From Arthrobacter globiformis NBRC 12137 (lineage in GTDB: Bacteria > Actinomycetota > Actinomycetes > Actinomycetales > Micrococcaceae), in the NCBI RefSeq assembly GCF_000238915.1, contig NZ_BAEG01000080.1, positions 124,001 to 188,000 on the forward strand: a stretch of DNA of 64,000 bases, given 5' to 3'. Made by a program: the position numbers and the translations under genes. This document shows, piece by piece, positions 16,927 to 24,366 of this stretch. Numbering within the stretch: the stretch's first letter is position 1; each line of letters begins with the position of its first letter. The notes beneath the pieces are model-generated. The model did not search any database, was not told the origin of the DNA, and saw only the letters and a program-made list of their open reading frames with translations.

Positions 16927-17606
16927 GCACTTTCGTTCTTGTCCCGGGCGCCGGGGGAGTCGGGTGGTACTGGCACCGGCTGGTTCCCGAGCTGGAACGG
17001 CTGGGGCACCAGGCCATAGCGGTGGACATCCGCGAGGACGATCCCCGCCTGGGACTGCAGGACTACGCCGACACCGTCCTCGCGGCCATCGGGGATCGCC
17101 GCCCTGTGGTGCTCGTGGGCCAATCCCTGGGCGCCTTCACCGTCCCCGTTGTCGCGGCGCGGGTGCCGGTGGAGCTAATCGTCCTGCTCAATCCGATGGT
17201 GCCTCTTCCGGGTGAGACGCCCGGCGAGTGGTGGGAGGCCACCGGCCAGCCCCAGGCCCGCGAGCTCAATGACAGGCTGAACGGGCGCACCGGCGACTTC
17301 GATGAGCGCGTGCACTTCCTGCACGACGTTCCCCCGGAGGTGATCGCCGCGGGCGCCGGCGAGCAGCGCGCTCCATCCGACACACCGTTCGGCCAGCCCT
17401 GCGGGATCGACTGCTGGCCCGACGTGCCCACAAGGGTGCTGGTGGGACGCGATGACCGCTTTTTCCCCGTGGACTTTCAACGCCGCGTGGTCCGGACCCG
17501 GCTCGGCCTGGAGATTGACGAAATCCCGGGCGGGCACCTGGTCGCCCTGAGCAACCCGGCTGAACTCGCAGGCCGGCTGGATGGCTTTGCCCGCGGATCC
17601 CTGTGA
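16923..17606 (+). CDS. Alpha/beta hydrolase
   Basis: A 227-residue alpha/beta-hydrolase. GTG 16923 overlaps the dikinase stop (GTGA), indicating translational coupling; the longer open frame upstream lies inside the dikinase. The oxyanion loop VPGAGGVGWYW is near residue 8, the nucleophile elbow GQSLGAF near residue 65, the acid in LVGRDDRFFP near residue 180 and the His in IPGGHLVALSNP near residue 205. The fold is that of the HNL/methylesterase-like group (MekA/salicylate-esterase type). Its substrate is not known; the operon context suggests acting together with the dikinase and CYTH-CHAD protein. It converges on pucR with only 17 bp between. Confidence 0.83.
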   Translation: MSTFVLVPGAGGVGWYWHRLVPELERLGHQAIAVDIREDDPRLGLQDYADTVLAAIGDRRPVVLVGQSLGAFTVPVVAARVPVELIVLLNPMVPLPGETPGEWWEATGQPQARELNDRLNGRTGDFDERVHFLHDVPPEVIAAGAGEQRAPSDTPFGQPCGIDCWPDVPTRVLVGRDDRFFPVDFQRRVVRTRLGLEIDEIPGGHLVALSNPAELAGRLDGFARGSL

Positions 17607-17623
17607 CGGAGCGGTGAACCGGC

Positions 17624-19060
17624 TCAGCCGGCGTGCCGGGCGCCAAGCCGGGCAACCGCAAGGGCAAGCCACAGCTGCACCCGGTCGGCGGTGACGGAGG
17701 GGTCGTACCCGGTGAGTTCGGTGATCTGGGCCAGCCGGTAGCGGACCGTGTTCCGGTGCAGGGTGAGCGCCTCGGCGACCGCGGCAACGGAGCCGTTGTT
17801 GTTCAGGTAGCTCTCCAGCGTGGCCATCAGCTCGGCGCCGTGGGCGGCGTCGAAGCTCCGGAGCGGGTCCAGCGATTCGTTGGCCATGTCCGCCAGCGGC
17901 ACGTCCTCGCTGGCCAGGAGCAGGGAGGTCAGGCTGAGCCGTTCGGGCTCGTTCACCGGCAGCCCGTGGCTGGCGGCGTCACGCGCCTCGAAGTAGCTCC
18001 AGCGCAGGCCGTTCGGCTTGGTGTATGCGCCGCCGATGCCGATGGTGGCGTGGATGCCGGCCTCGGCGAGGTGGTCGCTGAGGCTCCTGGCCATCGCCGT
18101 GGCGCCGCGGCCGTCGTCGGGCACCACCGTGACCAGGTCCTTTCCGACGACGGCGGTCACCGCGTTCTCCAGCGACTGCGGCAGCGAGGAGCTGACCAGC
18201 TGCTTGTGGTGCGCCTCGGATCCGGCCAGAATCACCACGTTTTTGCGCGTGCTGTTGATGCCCGTCCCGGCGAGGCGGCGCTGGGCCTCGCTGGGGTCCA
18301 GGGTTCCGTGGATCACGTCCTCGAGCACCTGCCCGCAGAGCGCCCGCTCCGCCTGGCGCTGCTTGACCATGTTGTTTAGTTCCACGCTGATGAGGTTCTG
18401 CGCGTAGCCGATGATGCCGGAATCCTCGAAGGGCTGCTTCACCCAGAGCGTGCACGCGTCGCGGCGCCCGGTGGGAATGGGGTAGGTGGTCCAGGAGTCG
18501 GCAGTCGGCGGCTCGCTGCCGCTGTTGTACAGCTGGGCGGTGAACTGGGTGAGCGCGATCTCGGTGCGGAGCATGCCGCCCAGGTGCCGCAGGAGCTCGG
18601 CGAGGCCGCCGCCGGTCAGCAGCGCACGGGCCAGGATCTGGTGCCCGGCGATGAGACGCTCAAGCTTCGAATAGTGGTCCGCGGACTGCGCGTCGGCCAC
18701 GAGTTTGCTGATGGCGATGAACGGGGTGCCGTACGGCACTTCGACTACGGGCAGCCCCCAGCGGTTCGCCTCCGCGATCAAAGCCGGGGGGACGGCTTCG
18801 TGCGAGAGCCCCACGCCGAAGCCGATCCCGACGGCGCCGGCGCGCTGGACCTGGCGCACGAAGCGGCGCTGTTCGGGCGCAGTTTTCATCCGCAGCCCGG
18901 TGGTCAGCACCAGTTCGCCGCCGTTGAGGAAGCGCTGCGGGTCCTCCAGTTCCGTGACCGCGACCCAGCGGATGTCCTGGTGGGAAGTGGTCTCCGCAAG
19001 GCTGGATTTCTTGAGTCCCAGAGACTGCACGGCCAGCAGCGCCGCGAGGGAAATTGCCAT
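17624..19060 (-). CDS. PucR family transcriptional regulator (probable GABA-gene regulator)
   Basis: A 478-residue regulator. Residues 1-125 are the PucR N-terminal ligand-sensing domain (DIRWVAVTELEDPQRFLNGGELVLTTG in shape), the middle is a GGDEF-like CdaR segment (residues 290-390), and the C-terminus is the PucR helix-turn-helix (VAEALTLHRNTVRYRLAQI and TELTGYDPS). Proteins of this type activate purine, proline or GABA catabolic genes. It is divergent from the aldehyde dehydrogenase/GabT genes, which it probably controls. There is no Shine-Dalgarno; TACCCT ends six bases before ATG 19060, so the mRNA looks leaderless. Confidence 0.87.
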   Translation of the reverse strand: MAISLAALLAVQSLGLKKSSLAETTSHQDIRWVAVTELEDPQRFLNGGELVLTTGLRMKTAPEQRRFVRQVQRAGAVGIGFGVGLSHEAVPPALIAEANRWGLPVVEVPYGTPFIAISKLVADAQSADHYSKLERLIAGHQILARALLTGGGLAELLRHLGGMLRTEIALTQFTAQLYNSGSEPPTADSWTTYPIPTGRRDACTLWVKQPFEDSGIIGYAQNLISVELNNMVKQRQAERALCGQVLEDVIHGTLDPSEAQRRLAGTGINSTRKNVVILAGSEAHHKQLVSSSLPQSLENAVTAVVGKDLVTVVPDDGRGATAMARSLSDHLAEAGIHATIGIGGAYTKPNGLRWSYFEARDAASHGLPVNEPERLSLTSLLLASEDVPLADMANESLDPLRSFDAAHGAELMATLESYLNNNGSVAAVAEALTLHRNTVRYRLAQITELTGYDPSVTADRVQLWLALAVARLGARHAG

Positions 19061-19066
19061 GGATCA

Positions 19067-19072
19067 AGGGTA
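19067..19072 (-). promoter_or_regulatory. Leaderless -10 element of pucR-type gene
   Basis: TACCCT on the minus strand, six bases before ATG 19060; no ribosome binding site between. Confidence 0.4.
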
Positions 19073-19202
19073 GCGGGATGCTGGCCGATCGCACTAAAGC
19101 ACCGGTTCAAGGGTGTGCAGGTGGCTATTCCCCGCGGTGTCGGGCTGGAATAGGCTCGAGTCAGCCGCATCACACCATTCAGGACGAAAGAGGTTGTACA
19201 CC

Positions 19203-20633
19203 GTGGTTCAGACCTTGCAAAACTTCATCAACGGAGAGTTCGTCACGCCTGCAGGCACGGGCCTGCTCGACATCGTGAACCCCGTGACCGGCGACGTGGT
19301 GGCCAAGTCGCCCGTTTCCGTGGAGGCTGACGTCGACGCCGCCATGGCCGCCGCCAAGGACGCCTTCAAGACCTGGAAGCACGTGACCCCCGGGCAGCGG
19401 CAGCTCATGCTGCTCAAGCTCGCCGACGCCATCGAGGCCAACAGCGACGAACTCGTCGATGCCCAGCACCGCAACACCGGCCAGGTCCGTTCCCTGATCG
19501 CGTCCGAGGAAGTGGCGGCAGGCGCCGACCAGCTGCGTTTCTTCGCCGGTGCCGCCCGCATTCTCGAAGGCAAGTCCGCCGGCGAGTACTTTGAGGGCCA
19601 CACCTCCTTCGTCCGCCGCGAGCCGATCGGCGTCGTGGCCCAGGTGGCACCGTGGAACTACCCGTTCCTGATGGCCATCTGGAAGATCGGCCCTGCGCTC
19701 GCAGCCGGCAACACGGTGGTCCTGAAGCCCTCTGACACCACGCCCGAATCCACCCTGGTCCTGGCCCGCCTGGCCGCGGACATCCTGCCGGCCGGCGTCC
19801 TGAACGTCATCCTCGGCACCGGCGAAACCGGTGCGCTGATGGTGGAGCACAAGGTCCCGGGCCTCGTGTCCATCACCGGCTCCGTGCGCGCCGGCATCGC
19901 CGTCGCTTCGGGCGCCGCGAAGGGCCTCAAGCGCGCGCACCTGGAACTGGGCGGCAAGGCCCCGGCCATCGTCTTCAAGGACGCCGACATCAAGAAGAGC
20001 GCCGCGGCCATCGCCGAGTTCGCGTTCTTCAACGCCGGCCAGGACTGCACGGCCATCACCCGTGTCCTGGTGGAGGACTCGGTGCACGACGACGTCGTCG
20101 CCGCCATGGTGGAACACACCAAGACCCTGCACACCGGCTCCCAGAACGACGAAGACAACTACTTCGGCCCGCTGAACAACGTCAACCACTTCAAGGCGGT
20201 CAGCGCCGTCGTCGATTCGCTGCCGGCGAACTGCCGGATCGAAACCGGCGGCCACCGCGCGGGGGAGAAGGGGTTCTTCTTCGAGCCCACCATCATCACC
20301 GGCGCCAAGCAGACGGACGACATCGTGCAGAAGGAAACGTTCGGCCCGGTCATCACCGTGCAGAAGTTCAGCACGGAACAGGAAGCGGTGGAGCTGGCCA
20401 ACGACGTCGAGTATGCCCTGGCCTCCAGCGTCTGGACGTCCGACCACGGCACGGCCATGCGGCTGAGCCGCGACCTTGACTTCGGTGCGGTCTGGATCAA
20501 CACGCACATTCTCCTCACCGCCGAGATGCCCCACGGCGGCTTCAAACAGTCCGGCTACGGCAAGGACCTCTCCATGTACGGCGTCGAGGACTACACGCGC
20601 ATCAAGCACGTCATGTCCGCACTGGATGCCTAA
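19203..20633 (+). CDS. Gamma-aminobutyraldehyde dehydrogenase (NAD-dependent)
   Basis: A 476-residue aldehyde dehydrogenase that oxidises 4-aminobutanal, from putrescine breakdown, to GABA. GTG 19203 is chosen because AAAGAGG lies about eight bases upstream. Marks: NYPFLMAIWKIGPALAAGNT near residue 150, the NAD-binding ITGSVRAGIAVASGAAKGLK near residue 225, the catalytic Glu in HLELGGKAPAIVF and the catalytic Cys in NAGQDCTAITR near residue 283. The family assignment among ALDH subfamilies rests on the ITGSVR and GQDCTA motifs and the gabT neighbour; betaine aldehyde is an alternative substrate. It forms an operon with gabT (60 bp gap). Confidence 0.85.
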   Translation: MVQTLQNFINGEFVTPAGTGLLDIVNPVTGDVVAKSPVSVEADVDAAMAAAKDAFKTWKHVTPGQRQLMLLKLADAIEANSDELVDAQHRNTGQVRSLIASEEVAAGADQLRFFAGAARILEGKSAGEYFEGHTSFVRREPIGVVAQVAPWNYPFLMAIWKIGPALAAGNTVVLKPSDTTPESTLVLARLAADILPAGVLNVILGTGETGALMVEHKVPGLVSITGSVRAGIAVASGAAKGLKRAHLELGGKAPAIVFKDADIKKSAAAIAEFAFFNAGQDCTAITRVLVEDSVHDDVVAAMVEHTKTLHTGSQNDEDNYFGPLNNVNHFKAVSAVVDSLPANCRIETGGHRAGEKGFFFEPTIITGAKQTDDIVQKETFGPVITVQKFSTEQEAVELANDVEYALASSVWTSDHGTAMRLSRDLDFGAVWINTHILLTAEMPHGGFKQSGYGKDLSMYGVEDYTRIKHVMSALDA

Positions 20634-20644
20634 CCGGGCCCGTT

Positions 20645-20664
20645 GGTTGAGCTAGTCGAAAACC
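20645..20664. repeat. Short extragenic repeat GGTTGAGC-N-AGTCGAAAACC
   Basis: This 20-bp imperfect palindrome in the aldehyde dehydrogenase-gabT gap is related to GGTTGAGCCTGTCGAACC at 58265-58282. Such elements are dispersed between genes in high-GC actinobacteria. Confidence 0.4.
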
Positions 20665-20693
20665 CCCGGAATCGTAGAAAGAAAAGAAACCCC

Positions 20694-22067
20694 ATGACCA
20701 CCACCGCCAACGAAATCACCTACCGCCTCGAGCAGAAGCGCCGCGTCCAGGCCGACTTCCCGGGCCCCAAGTCGGTGGCCCTCACCGAACGCCGCAAGGC
20801 AGTCGTCGCCGCCGGTGTCGCCTCCAGCGTTCCGGTCTACGTCGCGGACGCCGACGGCGGCATCATCCACGACGTCGACGGCAACTCCTTCATCGACCTC
20901 GGCTCGGGCATCGCGGTGACGAGCGTCGGCGCGTCCGACCCCGCCGTCGTCGGTGCCGTGAAGGAGGCCGTGGAGCACTTCACCCACACCTGCTTCATGG
21001 TCACCCCCTACGAGGGCTACGTCGCCGTCGCCGAGCAGCTGAACAAGCTCACCCCCGGCACCCACGAGAAGCGCACCGTCCTCTTCAACTCGGGCGCCGA
21101 AGCCGTGGAAAACGCCATCAAGGTGGCCCGCCTGGCCACCGGCCGGGACGCCGTCGTCGCTTTCGACCACGCGTACCACGGCCGCACCAACCTGACCATG
21201 GCGCTGACCGCCAAGGCCATGCCGTACAAGACCAACTTCGGCCCGTTCGCGCCCGAGGTCTACCGCATGCCGATGAGCTACCCGTTCCGCGAAGAAAACC
21301 CGCAGATCACCGGTGCCGAGGCCGCCAAGCGGGCCATTACCGCGATCGAGAAGCAGATCGGCGGCGACCAGGTGGCCGCCATCATCATCGAACCGATCCA
21401 GGGCGAGGGCGGCTTCATCGTCCCGGCCGAAGGCTTCCTGCCGGCGCTGTCCGCCTGGGCCAAGGAAAAGGGCATCGTCTTCATCGCCGACGAGGTCCAG
21501 TCCGGCTTCTGCCGCACCGGTGAATGGTTTGCCGTGGACCACGAGGGCATCGTTCCGGACATCATCACCATGGCCAAGGGCATCGCCGGCGGCATGCCGC
21601 TGTCCGCCATCACCGGGCGCGCAGACCTGCTCGACGCCGTCCACCCCGGCGGCCTCGGCGGCACCTACGGCGGCAACCCGGTGGCATGCGCCGCCGCCCT
21701 GGCCTCCATCGGTTCCATGCAGGAGTACGACCTCAGCGCCCGCGCCAAGCACATCGAGGAGCTGTCCTTCGGCAAGCTGCGCGAACTTGCCGCTGCGCTT
21801 CCCGGTGGCGCCGAAGGTTCCGTGATCGGCGACATCCGCGGACGCGGCGCCATGCTGGCCATCGAGCTGGTCCAGGCCGGTTCGAAGGAACCCAACCCGG
21901 AGCTCACCAAGGCCGTTGCCGCCGCCTGCCTCAAGGAAGGCGTCATCATCCTCACCTGCGGAACCTACGGCAACGTCATCCGCCTGCTGCCCCCGCTGGT
22001 GATCAGCGACGAGCTGCTGCTGGACGGGCTGGAGGTCCTCGCCACGGCCATCAGGGCCAACGCGTAG
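20694..22067 (+). CDS. gabT: 4-aminobutyrate--2-oxoglutarate aminotransferase
   Basis: A 457-residue class-III PLP aminotransferase that converts GABA and 2-oxoglutarate to succinate semialdehyde and glutamate. ATG 20694 follows a purine-rich GAAAGAAAAGAAA. Marks: the PLP phosphate loop NSGAEAVENAIKVAR near residue 130, FDHAYHGRTNLTMALT near residue 160, the acidic cofactor contact IADEVQSGFCRTGEWFA near residue 265 and the Schiff-base Lys in ITMAKGIAGGMPLSAITGR near residue 300. Together with the upstream dehydrogenase it covers putrescine/GABA use. No succinate-semialdehyde dehydrogenase gene follows directly. Confidence 0.93.
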   Translation: MTTTANEITYRLEQKRRVQADFPGPKSVALTERRKAVVAAGVASSVPVYVADADGGIIHDVDGNSFIDLGSGIAVTSVGASDPAVVGAVKEAVEHFTHTCFMVTPYEGYVAVAEQLNKLTPGTHEKRTVLFNSGAEAVENAIKVARLATGRDAVVAFDHAYHGRTNLTMALTAKAMPYKTNFGPFAPEVYRMPMSYPFREENPQITGAEAAKRAITAIEKQIGGDQVAAIIIEPIQGEGGFIVPAEGFLPALSAWAKEKGIVFIADEVQSGFCRTGEWFAVDHEGIVPDIITMAKGIAGGMPLSAITGRADLLDAVHPGGLGGTYGGNPVACAAALASIGSMQEYDLSARAKHIEELSFGKLRELAAALPGGAEGSVIGDIRGRGAMLAIELVQAGSKEPNPELTKAVAAACLKEGVIILTCGTYGNVIRLLPPLVISDELLLDGLEVLATAIRANA

Positions 22068-22089
22068 TTCGCGCTTTGATAAACGCACG

Positions 22090-22136
22090 ACGACGGCGGG
22101 CCGGGTACCGAAAGGTGCCCGGCCCGCCGTCGTTTT
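22090..22136 (+). terminator. Strong terminator after gabT
   Basis: A nearly perfect 20-bp stem (22090-22109 with 22114-22133), GAAA tetraloop and a following T run. Confidence 0.88.
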
Positions 22137-22295
22137 CGCCGCCGTCGTACTCTGCTTTGTGTCCCGGCCCATGCTTCCCATCCTCCGGCCGGAGAGCCGC
22201 GGTAGAGTCATCTCACCACTGCACTTCACGCCGCAGGCCGGGGAGCGCCGCCGGGAGCCGGGCATCGGTCTGCACTACCCAAAGAGGGGTTTCGC

Positions 22296-23162
22296 ATGCG
22301 ATACGTAGTCGGCTACACACCCACCGAGCGCGGCGCAGACGCCGTTGCCTTGGGCACGTCACTGGCCTTGGCCCAGGGCGCCGAACTGGATCTGGTCTAT
22401 GTGGTGAAGCCGGGCACTCCCTACGTGGCACTGAACCCGGAGGGCAGCCGGGTCAGCGCCGCGGAGCAGGAGGTGCTGACGGCGGAGCGGGAGGGCCTGG
22501 CACTGGTTCCGGAAGGATTGCCCGCGAAATTCCATGTGCGTGAGGCCGATTCCTTCGCCGGTGGTCTCATCGACGCGGCGGTGGAGTTCGAAGCCGGGCT
22601 CATCGCTGTGGGCGCCGCCAGCACCGGCCTGTTCAAGCGCTACTCGGTGGGGTCAGTGGCCAACGCGCTGCTGCACGCCTCGCCCGTACCGGTGGCACTC
22701 GCGCCGCGCGGCTACCAGCGGACAGCACCCGTTACCCGCCTTACCCTGGCCGTGGGGCAGCGGGCCGGCGCCGAGGCTGCGATCGAGACCGCCATCAGGG
22801 CAGCCAAGCGGCGGGGTGTGCCGCTGCGGCTGGTGTCGCTGGTGGAGCTCGACGCCGCCGGTGACGCCGGTGAGGCGATCAACGCGGCACACATCCACGC
22901 CAACACCGTCCTGACGGCGGCGTCGGGGAAGGTGCCGGCCGGGCACGAGGTCGGCGTGGCTGTAGCCCATGGCCGCACGATCGAGGAAGCCATCGACGGA
23001 CTCGAATGGGACGACGGCGAGATCCTCATCGTCGGGTCCTCGCGCCTGGCCGAGAAGAACCGCATGTTCCTGGGCAGCACGGCCAACAAGGTCCTGCGCG
23101 CGCTGCCGGTGCCCATGGTGGTTGTGCCGCGCGACTACGACCGCTCTGACTCGGCACCCTGA
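22296..23162 (+). CDS. Tandem-domain universal stress protein
   Basis: A 288-residue cytosolic protein with two UspA domains (about residues 1-140 and 148-285). The first begins MRYVVGYTPTERGADAVALG and ends with VGSVANALLHASPVPVALAP. The second ends with the nucleotide-binding loop LIVGSSRLAEKNRMFLGSTA followed by ALPVPMVVVPRDY. That loop resembles the G-x2-G-x9-G(S/T) signature of ATP-binding Usp proteins, more clearly in the second domain. AAAGAGG lies about eight bases upstream of ATG 22296. Such proteins act in stress survival; in relatives they often sit near permeases or catabolic genes. It converges on rarD, with stops nine bases apart. Confidence 0.83.
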   Translation: MRYVVGYTPTERGADAVALGTSLALAQGAELDLVYVVKPGTPYVALNPEGSRVSAAEQEVLTAEREGLALVPEGLPAKFHVREADSFAGGLIDAAVEFEAGLIAVGAASTGLFKRYSVGSVANALLHASPVPVALAPRGYQRTAPVTRLTLAVGQRAGAEAAIETAIRAAKRRGVPLRLVSLVELDAAGDAGEAINAAHIHANTVLTAASGKVPAGHEVGVAVAHGRTIEEAIDGLEWDDGEILIVGSSRLAEKNRMFLGSTANKVLRALPVPMVVVPRDYDRSDSAP

Positions 23163-23170
23163 CCGCGGGG

Positions 23171-23190
23171 CTTAAGTGTTCGTTCGCGCT
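23171..23190. repeat. Extragenic repeat AGCGCGAACG-type overlapping the rarD stop
   Basis: CTTAAGTGTTCGTTCGCGCT matches the inverted copy at 55111-55130 in 18 of 20 positions. Its sequence encodes the last codons and stop of the RarD protein. Confidence 0.55.
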
Positions 23191-24248
23191 TCCCTGCGGG
23201 CGAGCCGTTTGGCCGCTGAACTCTTGCGCGTCGCGGCCAGCATGTCCACGGTGAGCACCAGCAGGGCAAGCCACACGACGCCGAAGCCGATCCACCGGTC
23301 CAGCGTCATGGCCTCGCGGAACACCACCAGGGCAACGATGAACTGCAACACGGGGGCGAAGTACTGCAGCAGCCCGATGGTGGTCATCGGCAGCCGGCGG
23401 GCCGAAGCGCCGAAGAACAGCAGCGGCACGGCCGTGATGACGCCCGACGCCAAAAGCAGCCAGAAGTGCCCGGGGCCGTGGGTGGTCAGCGACGCCGTGC
23501 CGCTCACCGCGAGGAAAATCATGGTGGCCGCGGCCAGGGGAGCGAGGACGATCGTCTCCACGGTGAGGCTGGTGATGGCGTCGGCACGCGGCCCCACCCG
23601 CTTCTTCACGAAGCCGTACAGGCCGAAGCTGACGGCCAAAGTCAGGGCTATCCAGGGCAGCTTGCCGTAAGACACGGTGAGCACCCCCACGGCGATGAAA
23701 CCGATTCCGACCGCGGCCCACTGCAGCGGCCGGAGCGTCTCCTTCAGGACGAACACGCCGAGGAGGACCGATACGAGCGGGTTGATGAAGTACCCAAGCG
23801 AGGCCTCGACTGCCTGCCCGGTGGTGACGCCGTAGGTATACGTCAGCCAGTTCACCGCGATGAGGCCGGCGGCGGCCGCCAGGGTCCACAGCACGGAGCG
23901 GTTCCGCAGGGCAGCGCCCAGGACGCGCCACGCCCGGGTCACCGTGATCAGGAGGGCACAGAAGATCAGGGACCACACCACCCGGTTGGCCACGATTTCC
24001 ACCGCACCGGCCGGCTGCAGAACGAAGAAGTACAGCGGAAGCAGCCCCCACAGCCCGTAGGCGCCGATGCCGAAGAGGATTCCCGCCGTCGTCTCCTTGT
24101 CCACGGCTTTGGGTGCGCCAGGCAAACTGCCGGCGCCAGGCTTGCCGGATGCCCCGGGAGTGGTCATGCCCGAGGGCGCGGCGCCGGGTGAAGGGACAGT
24201 CGGAAGAGCGGAGGAGACGGATCCGTCGGGGTTAGGCACAAGAGCCAT
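23172..24248 (-). CDS. rarD: EamA family permease RarD
   Basis: A 358-residue drug/metabolite-transporter superfamily protein with ten predicted helices in two EamA halves (from about residue 55). Marks: GILFGIGAYGLWGLLPLYFF, NRVVWSLIFCALLITVTRAW, the RarD-specific NWLTYTYGVTTGQAVEASLG and LGYFINPLVSVLLGVFVLKE, and LLQYFAPVLQFIVALVVFRE. The first 50 residues are a Pro/Ser/Gly-rich extension not found in shorter homologues. The transported compound is unknown. The mRNA looks leaderless: TAAGAT ends six bases before ATG 24248. The last codons derive from an extragenic repeat shared with 55043-55130. Confidence 0.88.
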   Translation of the reverse strand: MALVPNPDGSVSSALPTVPSPGAAPSGMTTPGASGKPGAGSLPGAPKAVDKETTAGILFGIGAYGLWGLLPLYFFVLQPAGAVEIVANRVVWSLIFCALLITVTRAWRVLGAALRNRSVLWTLAAAAGLIAVNWLTYTYGVTTGQAVEASLGYFINPLVSVLLGVFVLKETLRPLQWAAVGIGFIAVGVLTVSYGKLPWIALTLAVSFGLYGFVKKRVGPRADAITSLTVETIVLAPLAAATMIFLAVSGTASLTTHGPGHFWLLLASGVITAVPLLFFGASARRLPMTTIGLLQYFAPVLQFIVALVVFREAMTLDRWIGFGVVWLALLVLTVDMLAATRKSSAAKRLARREARTNT

Positions 24249-24254
24249 AACACC

Positions 24255-24260
24255 ATCTTA
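24255..24260 (-). promoter_or_regulatory. Leaderless -10 element of rarD
   Basis: TAAGAT on the minus strand, six bases before ATG 24248, with no ribosome binding site between. Confidence 0.4.
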
Positions 24261-24292
24261 GGGAGCGGTATTCCGTGCCCACGGACCAGTGG

Positions 24293-24328
24293 TTGCCTGC
24301 CGAAGCAATTTAGTCAGTAGGCTTGCCA
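24293..24328 (+). promoter_or_regulatory. Promoter of the topoisomerase IB leader, with TCAGTAGGCTTGCCA element
   Basis: TTGCCT (24293-24298), a 19-bp spacer and TAGGCT (24318-24323) end seven bases before ATG 24331, so the mRNA probably starts at that ATG. The element TCAGTAGGCTTGCCA (24314-24328) is shared with the AI-2E promoter. Confidence 0.45.
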
Positions 24329-24330
24329 TT

Positions 24331-24366
24331 ATGAGTACGACTCACCGCCGGGCGACGGCCCGATGA
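24331..24366 (+). CDS. Possible 11-residue leader peptide
   Basis: ATG 24331 opens an 11-codon frame (MSTTHRRATAR) whose TGA overlaps the topoisomerase ATG as ATGA. A leaderless start at this ATG followed by termination-reinitiation would explain why the topoisomerase start lacks a Shine-Dalgarno. Three of the last six residues are Arg, and the tandem CGC CGG codons are visible. Whether the peptide has a role of its own is not known. Confidence 0.4.
   Translation: MSTTHRRATAR

Noticed and set aside
20652..22265. Minus-strand open frame of 537 codons opposite gabT
   Set aside because: Antisense shadow of a well-supported gene; low-complexity composition and no recognisable motif.
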